64,000 nucleotides of DNA from Flavobacterium eburneipallidum (GCF_027111355.2 NZ_CP114291.2:2728001-2792000); one strand, 5' to 3'. Counted from the first letter of the stretch, positions 35,514 through 45,851 are shown. Notes: generated from the letters alone by a model not told the origin. Program-made: numbers and translations.

Positions 35514-36278
35514 TTAACTATTCAATTTGATAAATCCTCCGTCGATAGGATAATCGCAACCCGTAATAAAACCAGCTTCGTCACTGCATAAAAACAAGGC
35601 CAAAGCGGCTACTTCTTCTGGTTTTCCCATACGTCCAATAGGTTGTGATTTGGATAATTTATCAAACATTTCTTCTTGATTGTCTGGATAATTTTTGGCA
35701 ATAAATCCATCCACGAAAGGGGTGTGCACTCTGGCTGGCGACATCGAATTGCAACGAATATTTTCATTAATATAATCTTTAGCAATGGATAAAGTCATTG
35801 ACATTACTGCACCTTTGGCAGTTGAATAAGCAAATCGATCGGACAATCCTACCCAAACGGCAATAGATGCCATATTGACGATAACACCGCCACCCGAAAG
35901 TCGTAATTGTGGAATCGCAGCATACAAGCAGTTGTAAACTCCTTTTACATTGACGCTCATTACTCGATCAAAATCAGCTTCGGGAGTAGTTTCTACTTTC
36001 CCTACGTGAGCAATTCCAGCATTATTAATCAAAATATTGATATTGCCAATTTTTTCAAATGTTGCTAAAACTTCTTGTTGGTTTGCGACATTGCAAGCAT
36101 GTGAAAAAACTTTTCCTCCAGCAGCACTGATTTCGGATACAGCCTCTTTGGCGCTTTCTTGAGTCAATTCTATAATATGAACTTCTGCACCTTGTTTAGC
36201 AAATAAAGAGGCAATTGCCTTTCCGATTCCGCTACCGCCACCAGTTACGACAGCTTTTTTATTTTGTAATGATAACAT
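35514..36278 (-). CDS. Short-chain dehydrogenase, deoxy-sugar-acid type candidate
   Basis: The 254-residue SDR has TGGGSGIGKA (NAD site), NNAGIA, catalytic Ser in NMAS, and YSTAK. The pattern ARVHTPFVDGFI near residue 190 is, from memory, typical of dehydrogenases in fucose/rhamnose acid clusters. A role as 3-deoxy-L-rhamnonate 4-dehydrogenase, or KduD-like in pectin use, is possible. An upstream open frame to 36329 is rejected because it runs into the terminator stem at 36328; ATG 36278 is used. It pairs with the FAH gene. Confidence 0.78.
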   Translation of the reverse strand: MLSLQNKKAVVTGGGSGIGKAIASLFAKQGAEVHIIELTQESAKEAVSEISAAGGKVFSHACNVANQQEVLATFEKIGNINILINNAGIAHVGKVETTPEADFDRVMSVNVKGVYNCLYAAIPQLRLSGGGVIVNMASIAVWVGLSDRFAYSTAKGAVMSMTLSIAKDYINENIRCNSMSPARVHTPFVDGFIAKNYPDNQEEMFDKLSKSQPIGRMGKPEEVAALALFLCSDEAGFITGCDYPIDGGFIKLNS

Positions 36279-36327
36279 AATTATATGAGTATATTTTGAA
36301 GTGTAAAAATAACAATTACAACAAAAC

Positions 36328-36371
36328 AAAATGCCTAATCCAAAGAAATAATATCTGGATTAGGCATTTTT
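36328..36371 (-). terminator. Terminator after the pectinesterase gene
   Basis: A 15-bp stem (36328-36342 with 36356-36370) is followed on the minus strand by TTTTGTTTTGTTG-type T-rich sequence. It ends the susC-to-pectinesterase unit and puts SDR-FAH under another promoter. Confidence 0.8.
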
Positions 36372-36416
36372 AACAAAGCTTTTAAATGTATCAAAAAGAA
36401 TTCTTCGAGATAAAAT

Positions 36417-37424
36417 CTATTCTTTCTTTGAATTTGGTTGCCAACCACTCAATATTTTACTTATGGTATAATCTGATTTTACTTGTTGAGCCGTTAGACT
36501 ATGCGACCAAGTTACTCGATTTGATAAATCTCCTCCTTTTCCAGTAGATTCATATTCTGCGTAAAACGTAGTGGATTCTGCGTCTTTTTTTCCCCAGTTA
36601 GACCATCCTTGAGGATTGATATGCTCTCCTATTTCGCAATTAATAAAAACCGTTTTGGCATAATTACGCCAAGGTCTTCCTAAATATACACTTTCTTTAG
36701 GTGCATCACTAGTGAGCTTACAATTCAAAAAAACATAGCCATAAGCAATGTTCACAGGCGTAGAAGCTGCCGTAACATAAGAACTACCTAGTTTTGAAAA
36801 CAACTCACAACTATCAAATACAGCTGTTGAAGCACCAAAAATAAAATCGGTTGTGCCTTCGATATAACAATTCTTATAATACTGCCTACTTTTGTCTCCG
36901 CGGGTGTACAGTGTGTCTTGAAATCCTAAAAATCTGCAATTAGTAAAAGCTACTTTATCGCCATCTATTCGTACTGCAACAGCTTGACCGACTGGTCCTG
37001 AAGAATTTTCAAAAGTGATGTTTTCGGCTTTAAAATAATCGCCATCAATGGCAAAACTATAAGAACCTGATGTTCCGATATTTGTTCCTTCAGCATTCTT
37101 TTTGGATGCAAAATCATCATAAGTGAGTATCGTTTTGTCTTTATCTTCTCCAATAAAAGTGATATTTATTTTGTCTATTGGTATCGCTATTTTCTCTTTA
37201 TAGATTCCATTTTTGATGTAAATCTTGGTTTCTTTTTTCTTCAAAAGCGGCACTGAATTAATTGCTTCTTGAACCGTCTTGAAATCTCCAGAACCTTTGG
37301 CATCAACAACAATATCGTGTTTTTTGGCAATTGTTTTAGAACTATTCATTGCTGCAAGTGTAAAACAATTAAATATAATTAGAGAAAGTACTCCAAGGCA
37401 ATTTTTTTTTATTTTAAATTTCAT
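36417..37424 (-). CDS. CE8 pectinesterase (pectin methylesterase)
   Basis: The 335-residue secreted protein (signal near residues 9-25) is a beta-helix esterase that removes methyl groups from homogalacturonan. It holds the CE8 catalytic set: GQAVAVRIDGD, CRFLGFQDTLYTRG (Asp), GTTDFIFGASTAVF (Asp) and YLGRPWRNYA (Arg, Trp). The length is normal. It lies 21 bases after the pectate lyase gene and together they deesterify and cleave pectin. A terminator follows. Confidence 0.95.
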   Translation of the reverse strand: MKFKIKKNCLGVLSLIIFNCFTLAAMNSSKTIAKKHDIVVDAKGSGDFKTVQEAINSVPLLKKKETKIYIKNGIYKEKIAIPIDKINITFIGEDKDKTILTYDDFASKKNAEGTNIGTSGSYSFAIDGDYFKAENITFENSSGPVGQAVAVRIDGDKVAFTNCRFLGFQDTLYTRGDKSRQYYKNCYIEGTTDFIFGASTAVFDSCELFSKLGSSYVTAASTPVNIAYGYVFLNCKLTSDAPKESVYLGRPWRNYAKTVFINCEIGEHINPQGWSNWGKKDAESTTFYAEYESTGKGGDLSNRVTWSHSLTAQQVKSDYTISKILSGWQPNSKKE

Positions 37425-37445
37425 TTATAGATAGTTTGTTTCAAA

Positions 37446-38927
37446 TTAATCGTACTGCCCAGCATTCACTTCTTTTACGATACTGTTTAGATATACTTCA
37501 ATATTATCATAAGCGGAACTCAAATCTCTACCGTTAGGATTGGCTAAATTTGGGTTTAATTTTTTCTCAATTTCCCAAGCGTCTGGCATTCCGTCATTGT
37601 CTGTATCTACTGGAGGGGTTGTCGATTTTAAATCTGGCCAACCTCCAACGTCATTTTGTGAGTCGATCATTCCTTTTGTTCCACCATTAGATCCTTCGAA
37701 TGAATAGGTTTTGTTTTTTACATTGTCCAATATTCTCGTATCTACAGCATCTCTAACCAAATTTGCTCCCACATATTTTAGTACTCTTTCATAAGCAATA
37801 GCTGCGGTATGAGTCGTAACATTTCCTTTAATATCAAGAGGAGTATCTAATTTCATATTCTTTTTATCAGCATCAGAAACGACTCCATAACTAGAATGAA
37901 ACTGATTATACACACCATAATCCCAATTATTATTAGAAACAATTGGACTTCCTTCTACAAAATTGCCATTGATATAGAATTTACCCCAAATATTATAAAC
38001 TTCTGTTCCAACGTTTTTATTTTTATCGATAGAAATAATTCTATCGGTTTTTCCTGTTGCAGGACCTGGTTTATAGTAACAATTTACAATATTCACATTC
38101 ATTGCTTCTCCACCGTAACAACTATTCCCTGACCAATTATAGATAACATTATTTCTTAAATCGACCAAATCAGTCAATGCAAAAGCTTTTCCTGCTTCTT
38201 CGCCTAATCTTGGATTTCTACTATCGTGATGCGCTAATAAATTGTGGTGAAATGAAGCATTTTTACCTCCCCAAACGCCACCATATCCATGAGCACCTTT
38301 TACGTGAACCGATGTTTTCAAAGATTCTGAAATGATAGACCATTGCAAAGTTGTATTTTCATTGGCATAAAAAGAAACACATTCGTCTGATGACCAACTC
38401 ATCGAGCAATGATCTACAATAATATTTCTGTTGAATCTTCCTCCTAGAGCATCTGCTTCTTGCTGGGCTAAATCTCCCATTCTGAAACGGATATAACGTA
38501 TAATAACATTACTCGTTTGAACAGAAACTGGATAATCTTTGATACAAATTCCGTCACCAGGAGCTGATTGTCCTGCGATGGTAATATCAGGATTTGATAT
38601 TTTGAGAGTTGATTTCAAACTGATATTTCCCGATACTTTGAAAACCACAATTCTACTACCTGTAGCTTCTATAGCAGCTCTTAAACTTCCTGTTCCAGCA
38701 TCGTTCAAATTGGTTACAAATAGCAATTTACCACCGCGACCACCTGTGGTAGATTGTCCAAATCCTTGTGCTCCAGGAAAAGCAAAAGCATCCTCTTGCA
38801 CTTTGATTGGTTTTTCAACAACGGGTTCTGGTTTTGGAACTATCACCGCTGTATCGCTTTCGCTTTTGCTGCACGCTTGTAGTTGGAATGCCAAAAAAGC
38901 TATTCCTAAAATTTTTGTATGTTTCAT
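37446..38927 (-). CDS. Lipoprotein pectate lyase, PL1-like
   Basis: The 493-residue lipoprotein (LQAC, C19) has the PL1 beta-helix: FPGAQGFGQSTTGGRGG, then SLRAAIEATGSRIVVFKVSG, VIIRYIRFRMGD and NIIVDHCSMSWSSDE, and a catalytic region with HHNLLAHHDSRNPRLGE. A C-terminal DTDNDGMPDAWE segment is a calcium-binding thrombospondin-3-like repeat. It cleaves de-esterified homogalacturonan at the cell surface. It lies between a surface lipoprotein gene and CE8. A hairpin upstream (38951-38978) may lower its expression. Confidence 0.9.
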   Translation of the reverse strand: MKHTKILGIAFLAFQLQACSKSESDTAVIVPKPEPVVEKPIKVQEDAFAFPGAQGFGQSTTGGRGGKLLFVTNLNDAGTGSLRAAIEATGSRIVVFKVSGNISLKSTLKISNPDITIAGQSAPGDGICIKDYPVSVQTSNVIIRYIRFRMGDLAQQEADALGGRFNRNIIVDHCSMSWSSDECVSFYANENTTLQWSIISESLKTSVHVKGAHGYGGVWGGKNASFHHNLLAHHDSRNPRLGEEAGKAFALTDLVDLRNNVIYNWSGNSCYGGEAMNVNIVNCYYKPGPATGKTDRIISIDKNKNVGTEVYNIWGKFYINGNFVEGSPIVSNNNWDYGVYNQFHSSYGVVSDADKKNMKLDTPLDIKGNVTTHTAAIAYERVLKYVGANLVRDAVDTRILDNVKNKTYSFEGSNGGTKGMIDSQNDVGGWPDLKSTTPPVDTDNDGMPDAWEIEKKLNPNLANPNGRDLSSAYDNIEVYLNSIVKEVNAGQYD

Positions 38928-38950
38928 CTTCTTAAATTATTTTATCAAAA

Positions 38951-38978
38951 AAAGGCACATGGATTAAGATGTGCCTTT
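38951..38978 (-). terminator. Hairpin (possible attenuator) between the lipoprotein and PL1 genes
   Basis: AAAGGCACAT pairs perfectly with ATGTGCCTTT (10 bp, loop 8) and on the minus strand is followed by a T-rich stretch. It lies in the 78-base gap and probably reduces transcription of enzyme genes relative to susCD. Confidence 0.65.
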
Positions 38979-39005
38979 ATAAAATATTATTTTTTTTTAT
39001 TTAAA

Positions 39006-40604
39006 TTATTTGAGTCTCCAACGTGGATCACCAGCCGTTTTCACACCTTGAAAACCAGAATCTTTAAAATTAAAATCTCCTTGTAAAGGATCTTTCCACA
39101 AATCTGTTATTGTTTTAGTATATTTAAAATTGATTGGAGATGGAGTTGGGACTAAATATACTGCATCTGATGTTTGATGAGTATTTTGAAATGTAAAGTT
39201 TGTAGTAGCCAACTGACCTGCTTTTGTAAAATAACTATCATAACCAGCATTTGCATTTGCAAAATCCCAAGCTCTACCTAAAATCACATTTGTAAAAGAA
39301 ACACCATTTGTAACATTTGCAGTAAAATCAAAGAAATAATTAGCTCCTACACCCACAACCTCACTGAAAGTACAATCTTTGACAATGATGCTTTCTGTAT
39401 TTGCAGTACTTCTATTTGTTAAAAACCTTCTTATTTTATAAAAAGTTGAATTCGTTACTAAAACATTTAAATAATTGAAAGTGGCTGATTCATTGGCAAA
39501 ACAAGTATAATCTAAAATATTACTCACAATACAATTATTAAATTCATAGTTACCTAAAGTACCTTTCATTCCAGATCTAAAACGTGCAATTCCCCTAAAT
39601 GTATTAATCCTTGAATTATTAAATTTTAAGGTTCCAATTGTAACATCTGTAGATTGATTGAATAAATATCCTCCAGTAGTTCCTGTTAATGTAACACCAT
39701 CAAAAATCACAGAATCAACATTTGATCCAGTAACAAAACTAAATTCTTTAGTAACATTAATTGTTGCGCCTGCTGGATTAAAACTAAGACCACTCACAAT
39801 TTTAAGTGATTTATCAAAGGCATATCCAGTAGCGTTATAAGTAAAATTACCATCCAAAATTATTGTACTACCTGGAGCAGCAGCTATCATCGTAGGAATC
39901 AAAATTGTAGGATCGTTCGTGTTTCTCAAATCTATAGAATTTGGATCCAGAGGAATTGCAGGTTTAGTGGCATAAAGATTCCAACCTTTAATCACTCCAT
40001 TACTGAATATAGCAATTTGATATTTGGTACCTGGTGTCAAACCATTAATAATTTTTACTCCAGCTAAATCTTCTGCAGAAGAAACAGGATGAGAAGCAAT
40101 AGGAGTTAACAAAAACTCATCTGCCCCCTCAAATACTTTAATTTCAGTAACGGTCTGACTGGCATCGAAATTCCATCTAACCTTAACCGCTGTATCGATT
40201 AAATCTGCATCTGTAACAGGCTGTAAATTAGAAGGAAAAACTACCGTTTTCACACCTCCAAAATCAGAAATTCTACTATCAAATTCTGGGGTCTCTGCAA
40301 TGGCAGTGGCACGAACTTGGTATAAAGTATTCCACAATAAACCGTCAAATACATACTTGTTTTGAGGAGTATCAACCGATTTTAAAATGGTTTTAAATGT
40401 ATCTCTACTAATTTCTATTTTATAATACACAGCAGACTTCATTTTACCCATATCGACTATAATAGTGTTATTTATACTACTCAAGTCTTTATTCAAAACA
40501 GGTCTAAAAAGTCTTGTTTCAGGAAAAGTTTCTTGCGAACATGAATACAAGAATAAAACACCTACTAATAGCAGTAATGTCTTAAATATATTTATATTTT
40601 TCAT
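39006..40604 (-). CDS. Surface lipoprotein with DUF4957/DUF5123-like region (glycan-binding candidate)
   Basis: The 532-residue lipoprotein (LYSC, C22) has fibronectin-type-III-like segments in its first third (about 35-220: YKIEISRDTF, GLTPGTKYQIAIFS). A beta-helical region follows with DGNFTYNATGYAFD and VTNSTFYKIRRF-like strands that recalls DUF4957/DUF5123. Such proteins sit in pectin utilization loci in the position of a surface glycan-binding protein. It follows susD by 29 bases. The binding target is unproven. Confidence 0.7.
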   Translation of the reverse strand: MKNINIFKTLLLLVGVLFLYSCSQETFPETRLFRPVLNKDLSSINNTIIVDMGKMKSAVYYKIEISRDTFKTILKSVDTPQNKYVFDGLLWNTLYQVRATAIAETPEFDSRISDFGGVKTVVFPSNLQPVTDADLIDTAVKVRWNFDASQTVTEIKVFEGADEFLLTPIASHPVSSAEDLAGVKIINGLTPGTKYQIAIFSNGVIKGWNLYATKPAIPLDPNSIDLRNTNDPTILIPTMIAAAPGSTIILDGNFTYNATGYAFDKSLKIVSGLSFNPAGATINVTKEFSFVTGSNVDSVIFDGVTLTGTTGGYLFNQSTDVTIGTLKFNNSRINTFRGIARFRSGMKGTLGNYEFNNCIVSNILDYTCFANESATFNYLNVLVTNSTFYKIRRFLTNRSTANTESIIVKDCTFSEVVGVGANYFFDFTANVTNGVSFTNVILGRAWDFANANAGYDSYFTKAGQLATTNFTFQNTHQTSDAVYLVPTPSPINFKYTKTITDLWKDPLQGDFNFKDSGFQGVKTAGDPRWRLK

Positions 40605-40633
40605 TATTTATTTTTTTTAATTGACTAAAACTA

Positions 40634-42442
40634 TTAATTGAATCCGTAACCATCATTTTTCAATACTCCTAAACTATTAGTGATTCCTACAGCCGGTATA
40701 GGAGAGACATATTTAACAGGGAATTTATATGGAGAAAAATACTGTTCAATAAATGGGTTATAAGTAGTTGGATCTGATGTTTTCTTTAAATTAAGTAACC
40801 AAGAGTATCTAGAATATCCTGGATCTGCAGGAGCAGCTACTTGCTTGTAATCACGATTCAAAATTGTTAATGTCCCATCAGCATTATTTTTTGCCCATAT
40901 ATAATCTGGCAAATCACTTAAACCGTAAAAAGCATCATCAGCTAATTTATGCAAACCATCAACCGTTTCTTTGATTTTTTTCTCATACAAATTCCATCGA
41001 ATCAATTCTGATTTACGAGTTAACTCTCCACCAAATTCCCATGCTCTTTCATTTACAATAGCTTCAAAAAAGGTTGTCTTAGTTTCAGAAACAGTAGTAA
41101 TATATTGATCTACTTTTGTAGGCCATAATGCAGAATCAAAGGCTCTTCTTCTTACTCTAGCTAATGCTTCTTTGGCTTCAGCAGTAGGTGTGCCATTTAT
41201 CTCATTAACAGATTCTGCATACATCAATAATACATCAGCATAACGCATCATTGGCCAGTTGATACCAGTACCTTTAGAAGTTCCTGGACCAGGAGGTGTT
41301 TTTAACCATTCTCTACTCCATTTTCCTTGTGATATTCCACCAACACCAACTATTTGTTGTTTGTAATTAACATCTCTGTAGTACAATGCACAAGTTACAT
41401 CTCTCCTTTTATCTTTAAAATCAAATGAATAATAATAAGTCGCTGGGATGTTCATATAATTACTACCTGTACCATATTGACCACCTTGAACAGTTATTCC
41501 TATATTCCAAGCAACATCTCCTTCTCCAATCGCGAATGGAACTTCAAATAAAACATCACTAGCTGCTGCTGCTGCTCCTGTTGGCACAATAAATTCTACT
41601 TCATTTCTGAAGATTTGTGCAAAATCAGTTGGCAACTGTCTGTCTTTTAAAGTCATTAATTTATTAGAATAATCTCTTGCAATTGCGTAATAATCTAAAT
41701 AATCAGAAGGTCTTTTTTGAGTTAAATCAGGATATAACGAATACCCTCCTCTTTGCAGTGCTAACCTAGCAATCATTCCTAAAGTAAATTCTCTATTAAC
41801 TTGCTCAACTCCATTAGGCACAGATTCTGCCCATTGCATCTTTGATTCAATATCAATCATATCTTGAATTACAGCCGAAAGCACTACATTTCTATCTTCT
41901 TTAGGCAAGTTAAATTCATCCCCTGCGACAGGTGCTTTTACCATAAACGGAACGTCTCCAAAAGTAAAAATAAGCATACTATACCAATAAGCTCTGATTG
42001 TGTAAGCTTCTCCTAACAATTGATCCAATCCTGCTTTTAATTCAACATCTGCTGAATTATACCCTTTACTTATACGAATACCGTCAATTACAATATTACA
42101 ATCTCTAATAGCTCTATAGGCAACTTCCCAAACTACTTTTGTATCGGCATTACCTTCCCCTGCTCTTAAACCCCATAACTCATAACGTGCTCCAGTATTG
42201 GTTAGAGCTCCATTAGCTTCAATATCTGTATTTCCTTGCATATTAGATGACAGTCTAGATCTAAAGGCATCTTGTCCAAAATGAGCATAAATTGAATTTG
42301 TCGCTTTTCTAGCATCCTCTAAATTAGAAAATATATAATTGGTATCATAAGTAGATAATGATGTAGGGTCTAAAAAATCGGAACAGCTATTCAAACTGAA
42401 TGCCATTAAGACGATTACTGTTTTTTTTATAAAATTATTCAT
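40634..42442 (-). CDS. SusD/RagB-family outer-membrane nutrient-binding lipoprotein
   Basis: The 602-residue lipoprotein (LNSC, C20, then SDFLDP) has the SusD start and helical TPR-like framework (YTIRAYWYSMLIFTFGDVPF, MRYADVLLMYAESVNEIN, NERAWEFGGELTRKSELIRWNLYEK). It caps the SusC pore and captures pectic oligosaccharides. It lies 46 bases after susC and 29 bases before the surface lipoprotein gene, so the three form the uptake core. It has the usual length. Confidence 0.95.
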   Translation of the reverse strand: MNNFIKKTVIVLMAFSLNSCSDFLDPTSLSTYDTNYIFSNLEDARKATNSIYAHFGQDAFRSRLSSNMQGNTDIEANGALTNTGARYELWGLRAGEGNADTKVVWEVAYRAIRDCNIVIDGIRISKGYNSADVELKAGLDQLLGEAYTIRAYWYSMLIFTFGDVPFMVKAPVAGDEFNLPKEDRNVVLSAVIQDMIDIESKMQWAESVPNGVEQVNREFTLGMIARLALQRGGYSLYPDLTQKRPSDYLDYYAIARDYSNKLMTLKDRQLPTDFAQIFRNEVEFIVPTGAAAAASDVLFEVPFAIGEGDVAWNIGITVQGGQYGTGSNYMNIPATYYYSFDFKDKRRDVTCALYYRDVNYKQQIVGVGGISQGKWSREWLKTPPGPGTSKGTGINWPMMRYADVLLMYAESVNEINGTPTAEAKEALARVRRRAFDSALWPTKVDQYITTVSETKTTFFEAIVNERAWEFGGELTRKSELIRWNLYEKKIKETVDGLHKLADDAFYGLSDLPDYIWAKNNADGTLTILNRDYKQVAAPADPGYSRYSWLLNLKKTSDPTTYNPFIEQYFSPYKFPVKYVSPIPAVGITNSLGVLKNDGYGFN

Positions 42443-42488
42443 AATACTATTTTTTCAGTTATTTTATTTTATTTGAATTACTTTTTTA

Positions 42489-45400
42489 TTAGAAAGCAAC
42501 ATTTACACCAAAAGTATAAGTTCTACTTCTTGGATAAGATGAATAATCTAAACCTGGAGTCAAAGCTGAAAAAGCATCATCACTCCTATTAGAATTTACA
42601 TCTGGATCATAACCTGAATATTTAGTCCATAATGCTAGATTAGTTCCTGTTACATAAAAACGCACATTTGAAATGATTGATTTCTTGAAATCTTTCATTG
42701 GAAGTGTATAACCAATTGTTACATTGTTTAATCTAATGTAAGAACCATCTTCAACAGCCCAATCAGAAACTACAGCAGTTGCTGCTCCAAAAGAATTACT
42801 ACCACTCCATATTGTTTTGTTTTTGTTCATTTCTCCTAATTGAGCTAAATCAGTAACAAGTCCACCTGCAACTCCTGTTATAGAGCCATCAGTATCAATG
42901 TAGGTAAATCTGTTAGCAGAGTTCATAGTATTTAACATATTTCCGTAAGTTGTACGATACAATTGATTGTAATCAACTTTCCCTGTATTATATACATCAT
43001 TTCCATAAGACCAGTTAAAAAAGGCAGAGATATCAAACCCTTTAAAAGTTCCGTTTATACCAAATCCTCCTTGGGCTTTTGGTAATGCGTTTCCAATAAC
43101 TTGACGATCGTTAGTATTGATAACTCCATCTCCAACATATTGTCTATTCCCATTAGCGTCCAAAACAGGATTTCCATCACCATCGACAACCAATACAGTT
43201 GGTAAATCTTTTAGCTTCATAGTACCAGGCCTTGTAGGTGCACCAGTAACTGCTGAACTGCTTACTATACCTGATTTAAGCACTGGGGTACTAGTTGGGG
43301 TCGCTTGAGTAAAATCATCCACAGTGTACATACCATCGTTCACATAACCATAAATTAAACCTACTGATTTACCAACTTTTAAATAATAATCATCTCTATC
43401 TCTCAAATCAGTACTAGCCCAATTCGATTGAAAAAAACGTTCAGTAGTACCATCGAGTTCATCTATACTTGTTCTATTAACACCAAAATTCATAGTTAAT
43501 CCTAAACTATAATCTTTTCCTTGTAGTAAGTTAGCATTCAAAGCCAACTCAATTCCTTTGTTTGAAGTTGCTCCAATATTTTTATACTGTGAACTAAATC
43601 CAACCTGTGGAGATATTGCTGCTTGTAATAACAAGTTTCTAGTTGTATTTCTATATACATCTAAATTACCATTAATTACTGAATTAAATAATCTAAAATC
43701 CAAACCTAAATTTCGAGTAGTTGTGGTTTCCCAAATCAATTCAGGGTTATATAAAACAGATCCAGATACATTATAAAAAGCATCATTAATATTATCACCA
43801 AAACCTGGCCCTCTAGTAGTATTTGCTACAAACAATAACTTATTAGCACCTGCAGGAATTTTATCATTTCCTACATCTCCATAACCAAATCTCAATTTTA
43901 ATTCATTGAACACTTTAGAATCTTTCATCCATGGCTCGCTTGTAATTTTCCAACCCATAGAAAAAGCAGGAAAGTAAGCAATGTTATTTGCTCCTAAAAA
44001 TTTACTTGAAGCATCACGACGAATTGTGGCAGTTAATAAATATTTATCATCAAAAGCATAAGTTCCTTTAGCAAATAATGAATACCAATTTTCATCAATT
44101 TTATCAAATGTAGAATGCTCTACAGTTGTACCTAAAACCATATTAGCAAACAATTCCTTTGGAGTCATAGTCTCTCTAAAATCCTCTGATCTTACATGTT
44201 GCTCTTTTCCTCCTTGAGATCGAACTTCATGACCTAACATAAGCCCTAATTCATGTTTTCCTAGATTTTTAAAATCATAATTCAATGTATTAGAAAATCT
44301 ATATGAACTCTTTTGTTCATCATCTTTAATACCTATTGGCACTCCGTTACCATTCTGAACAGACTCACTAGTCAAAGGACCATAAAACCTAAGACTCTCA
44401 TTATAATCAGTACCGTAATTAAGAGTTGATTTAGCCGTCAAGTTGCTTAATACATTCCAAGTAACACCAGCATTTAACACATAGCTTTTAAAAGTTCTCT
44501 TTCTCCAATCTTGTTCAGTTAATTTTTTAGGATCTACTAAAGTCAATAAAAATTGCTCATAAAGATCATCGTCAATCAAAGCAGAATCATCAAATTCCAA
44601 TTCATCAGCGATACCATTGGTTGGTCTTGCAGTAAGAATATTTTTTATTCTTACCGAGGCTTTTCCTGAAGAACCTGCGCCATCAACTATTCTATTTGAA
44701 ATTCTAGCACCAACATCTAATTTTAATTTTTTTGAAATTTCATGATTCATTTTAAAATTGATTACATCTCTCTTTTGTCCAGATCCAATCATCAAACCTT
44801 CATCCTTATTTGCAGAATAACTTAAACTAAATTTTGTGGTCTCACTACCTCCAGAAATACTTAAGTTGGTATAATAAGAATTAACAGGTCTTCCCAACAC
44901 ATCATCCTGCCAGTCAGTTGCTGGTTTTGACTTATACAACTCTAAATCATCATATTTCCCAAAAAATCGTTCAAAGTTATCCACATCATTTTGTGAAGTA
45001 ATCCTTGCTTTTTCATATTGCATCATAACATACTCATACGGTGACAATACATCATATTTTCTATCTTTAGGTAAAGTTCCAATTTGCATGTATTGATTAA
45101 AATTAACTGTAGTTTTACCTGCTTTAGGGTTTTTAGTAGTAACAATAACAACACCATTAGCTCCTTGAGAACCATAAATTGCTGTAGTAGCCGCATCCTT
45201 TAAAACATCAATACTTTGAATGTCGCCAGGAGGAATATCATTCAAATTGGCTACTATAAAACCATCAACTACATATAAAGGAGCGTTATCTTGAGTTATA
45301 GACCCTCCTCCTCTCACACGGATTACAATATCAGATCCAGGAGCTCCGTCAACTGATTGAACACTTACACCCGCAAGTCTTCCTGCTAAAGCTTCAGCTA

Positions 45401-45851
45401 CATTAGTCACAGGAATCTTACTCAATTCCTTGGCACCAATAGAAGATACTGCACCCGTTAAATTCTCTCTTTTAATGGTTCCATAACCAAAAGAAACAAT
45501 CTTAACCTCATTAAGCGATTCTGAACTTGGTTTTAAAGACACATTAATAACAGTCTTACCACCTACAGAAACAGTTGAGTTTTCGTAACCTAAAAAACTA
45601 AAAACTAATACCGAATTAGCCGAAGTTAGTTTCAAGCTAAACTTACCATCCATGTTGGTACCAGCTCCATTTTTGGTTCCTTTTTCAATCACATTTACTC
45701 CTGGTAATGGAAAACCAGTTTCATCTTTAACGACTCCACTCACGGTCGTTCCGCTTTGGGCTCGGGCTTCATTACTCACAAACAAGTGGAGTAAGAACAT
45801 AATCATAAAAAAACTTTTTACTGTTTTTTTAAACAAACATTTTAAAATCAT
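42489..45851 (-). CDS. SusC/RagA-family TonB-dependent transporter
   Basis: The 1120-residue outer-membrane protein has a signal peptide ending near ARAQS and an N-terminal carboxypeptidase-regulatory-like domain (VSGVVKDETGFPLPGVNVIEKG). A plug follows with NVAEALAGRLAGVSV and VDGFIVANLNDIPP, then a 22-strand barrel ending in TYTFGVNVAF with terminal Phe. It imports oligosaccharides with SusD using TonB energy. The gene starts a minus-strand unit of susC-susD-lipoprotein-PL1-CE8. A promoter with an ATCGAT site lies about 240 bases upstream. Confidence 0.96.
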   Translation of the reverse strand: MILKCLFKKTVKSFFMIMFLLHLFVSNEARAQSGTTVSGVVKDETGFPLPGVNVIEKGTKNGAGTNMDGKFSLKLTSANSVLVFSFLGYENSTVSVGGKTVINVSLKPSSESLNEVKIVSFGYGTIKRENLTGAVSSIGAKELSKIPVTNVAEALAGRLAGVSVQSVDGAPGSDIVIRVRGGGSITQDNAPLYVVDGFIVANLNDIPPGDIQSIDVLKDAATTAIYGSQGANGVVIVTTKNPKAGKTTVNFNQYMQIGTLPKDRKYDVLSPYEYVMMQYEKARITSQNDVDNFERFFGKYDDLELYKSKPATDWQDDVLGRPVNSYYTNLSISGGSETTKFSLSYSANKDEGLMIGSGQKRDVINFKMNHEISKKLKLDVGARISNRIVDGAGSSGKASVRIKNILTARPTNGIADELEFDDSALIDDDLYEQFLLTLVDPKKLTEQDWRKRTFKSYVLNAGVTWNVLSNLTAKSTLNYGTDYNESLRFYGPLTSESVQNGNGVPIGIKDDEQKSSYRFSNTLNYDFKNLGKHELGLMLGHEVRSQGGKEQHVRSEDFRETMTPKELFANMVLGTTVEHSTFDKIDENWYSLFAKGTYAFDDKYLLTATIRRDASSKFLGANNIAYFPAFSMGWKITSEPWMKDSKVFNELKLRFGYGDVGNDKIPAGANKLLFVANTTRGPGFGDNINDAFYNVSGSVLYNPELIWETTTTRNLGLDFRLFNSVINGNLDVYRNTTRNLLLQAAISPQVGFSSQYKNIGATSNKGIELALNANLLQGKDYSLGLTMNFGVNRTSIDELDGTTERFFQSNWASTDLRDRDDYYLKVGKSVGLIYGYVNDGMYTVDDFTQATPTSTPVLKSGIVSSSAVTGAPTRPGTMKLKDLPTVLVVDGDGNPVLDANGNRQYVGDGVINTNDRQVIGNALPKAQGGFGINGTFKGFDISAFFNWSYGNDVYNTGKVDYNQLYRTTYGNMLNTMNSANRFTYIDTDGSITGVAGGLVTDLAQLGEMNKNKTIWSGSNSFGAATAVVSDWAVEDGSYIRLNNVTIGYTLPMKDFKKSIISNVRFYVTGTNLALWTKYSGYDPDVNSNRSDDAFSALTPGLDYSSYPRSRTYTFGVNVAF

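Noticed and set aside
36279..36329. N-terminal extension of the SDR
   Set aside because: It reaches the pectinesterase terminator stem and has no family match; ATG 36278 gives the normal SDR length.
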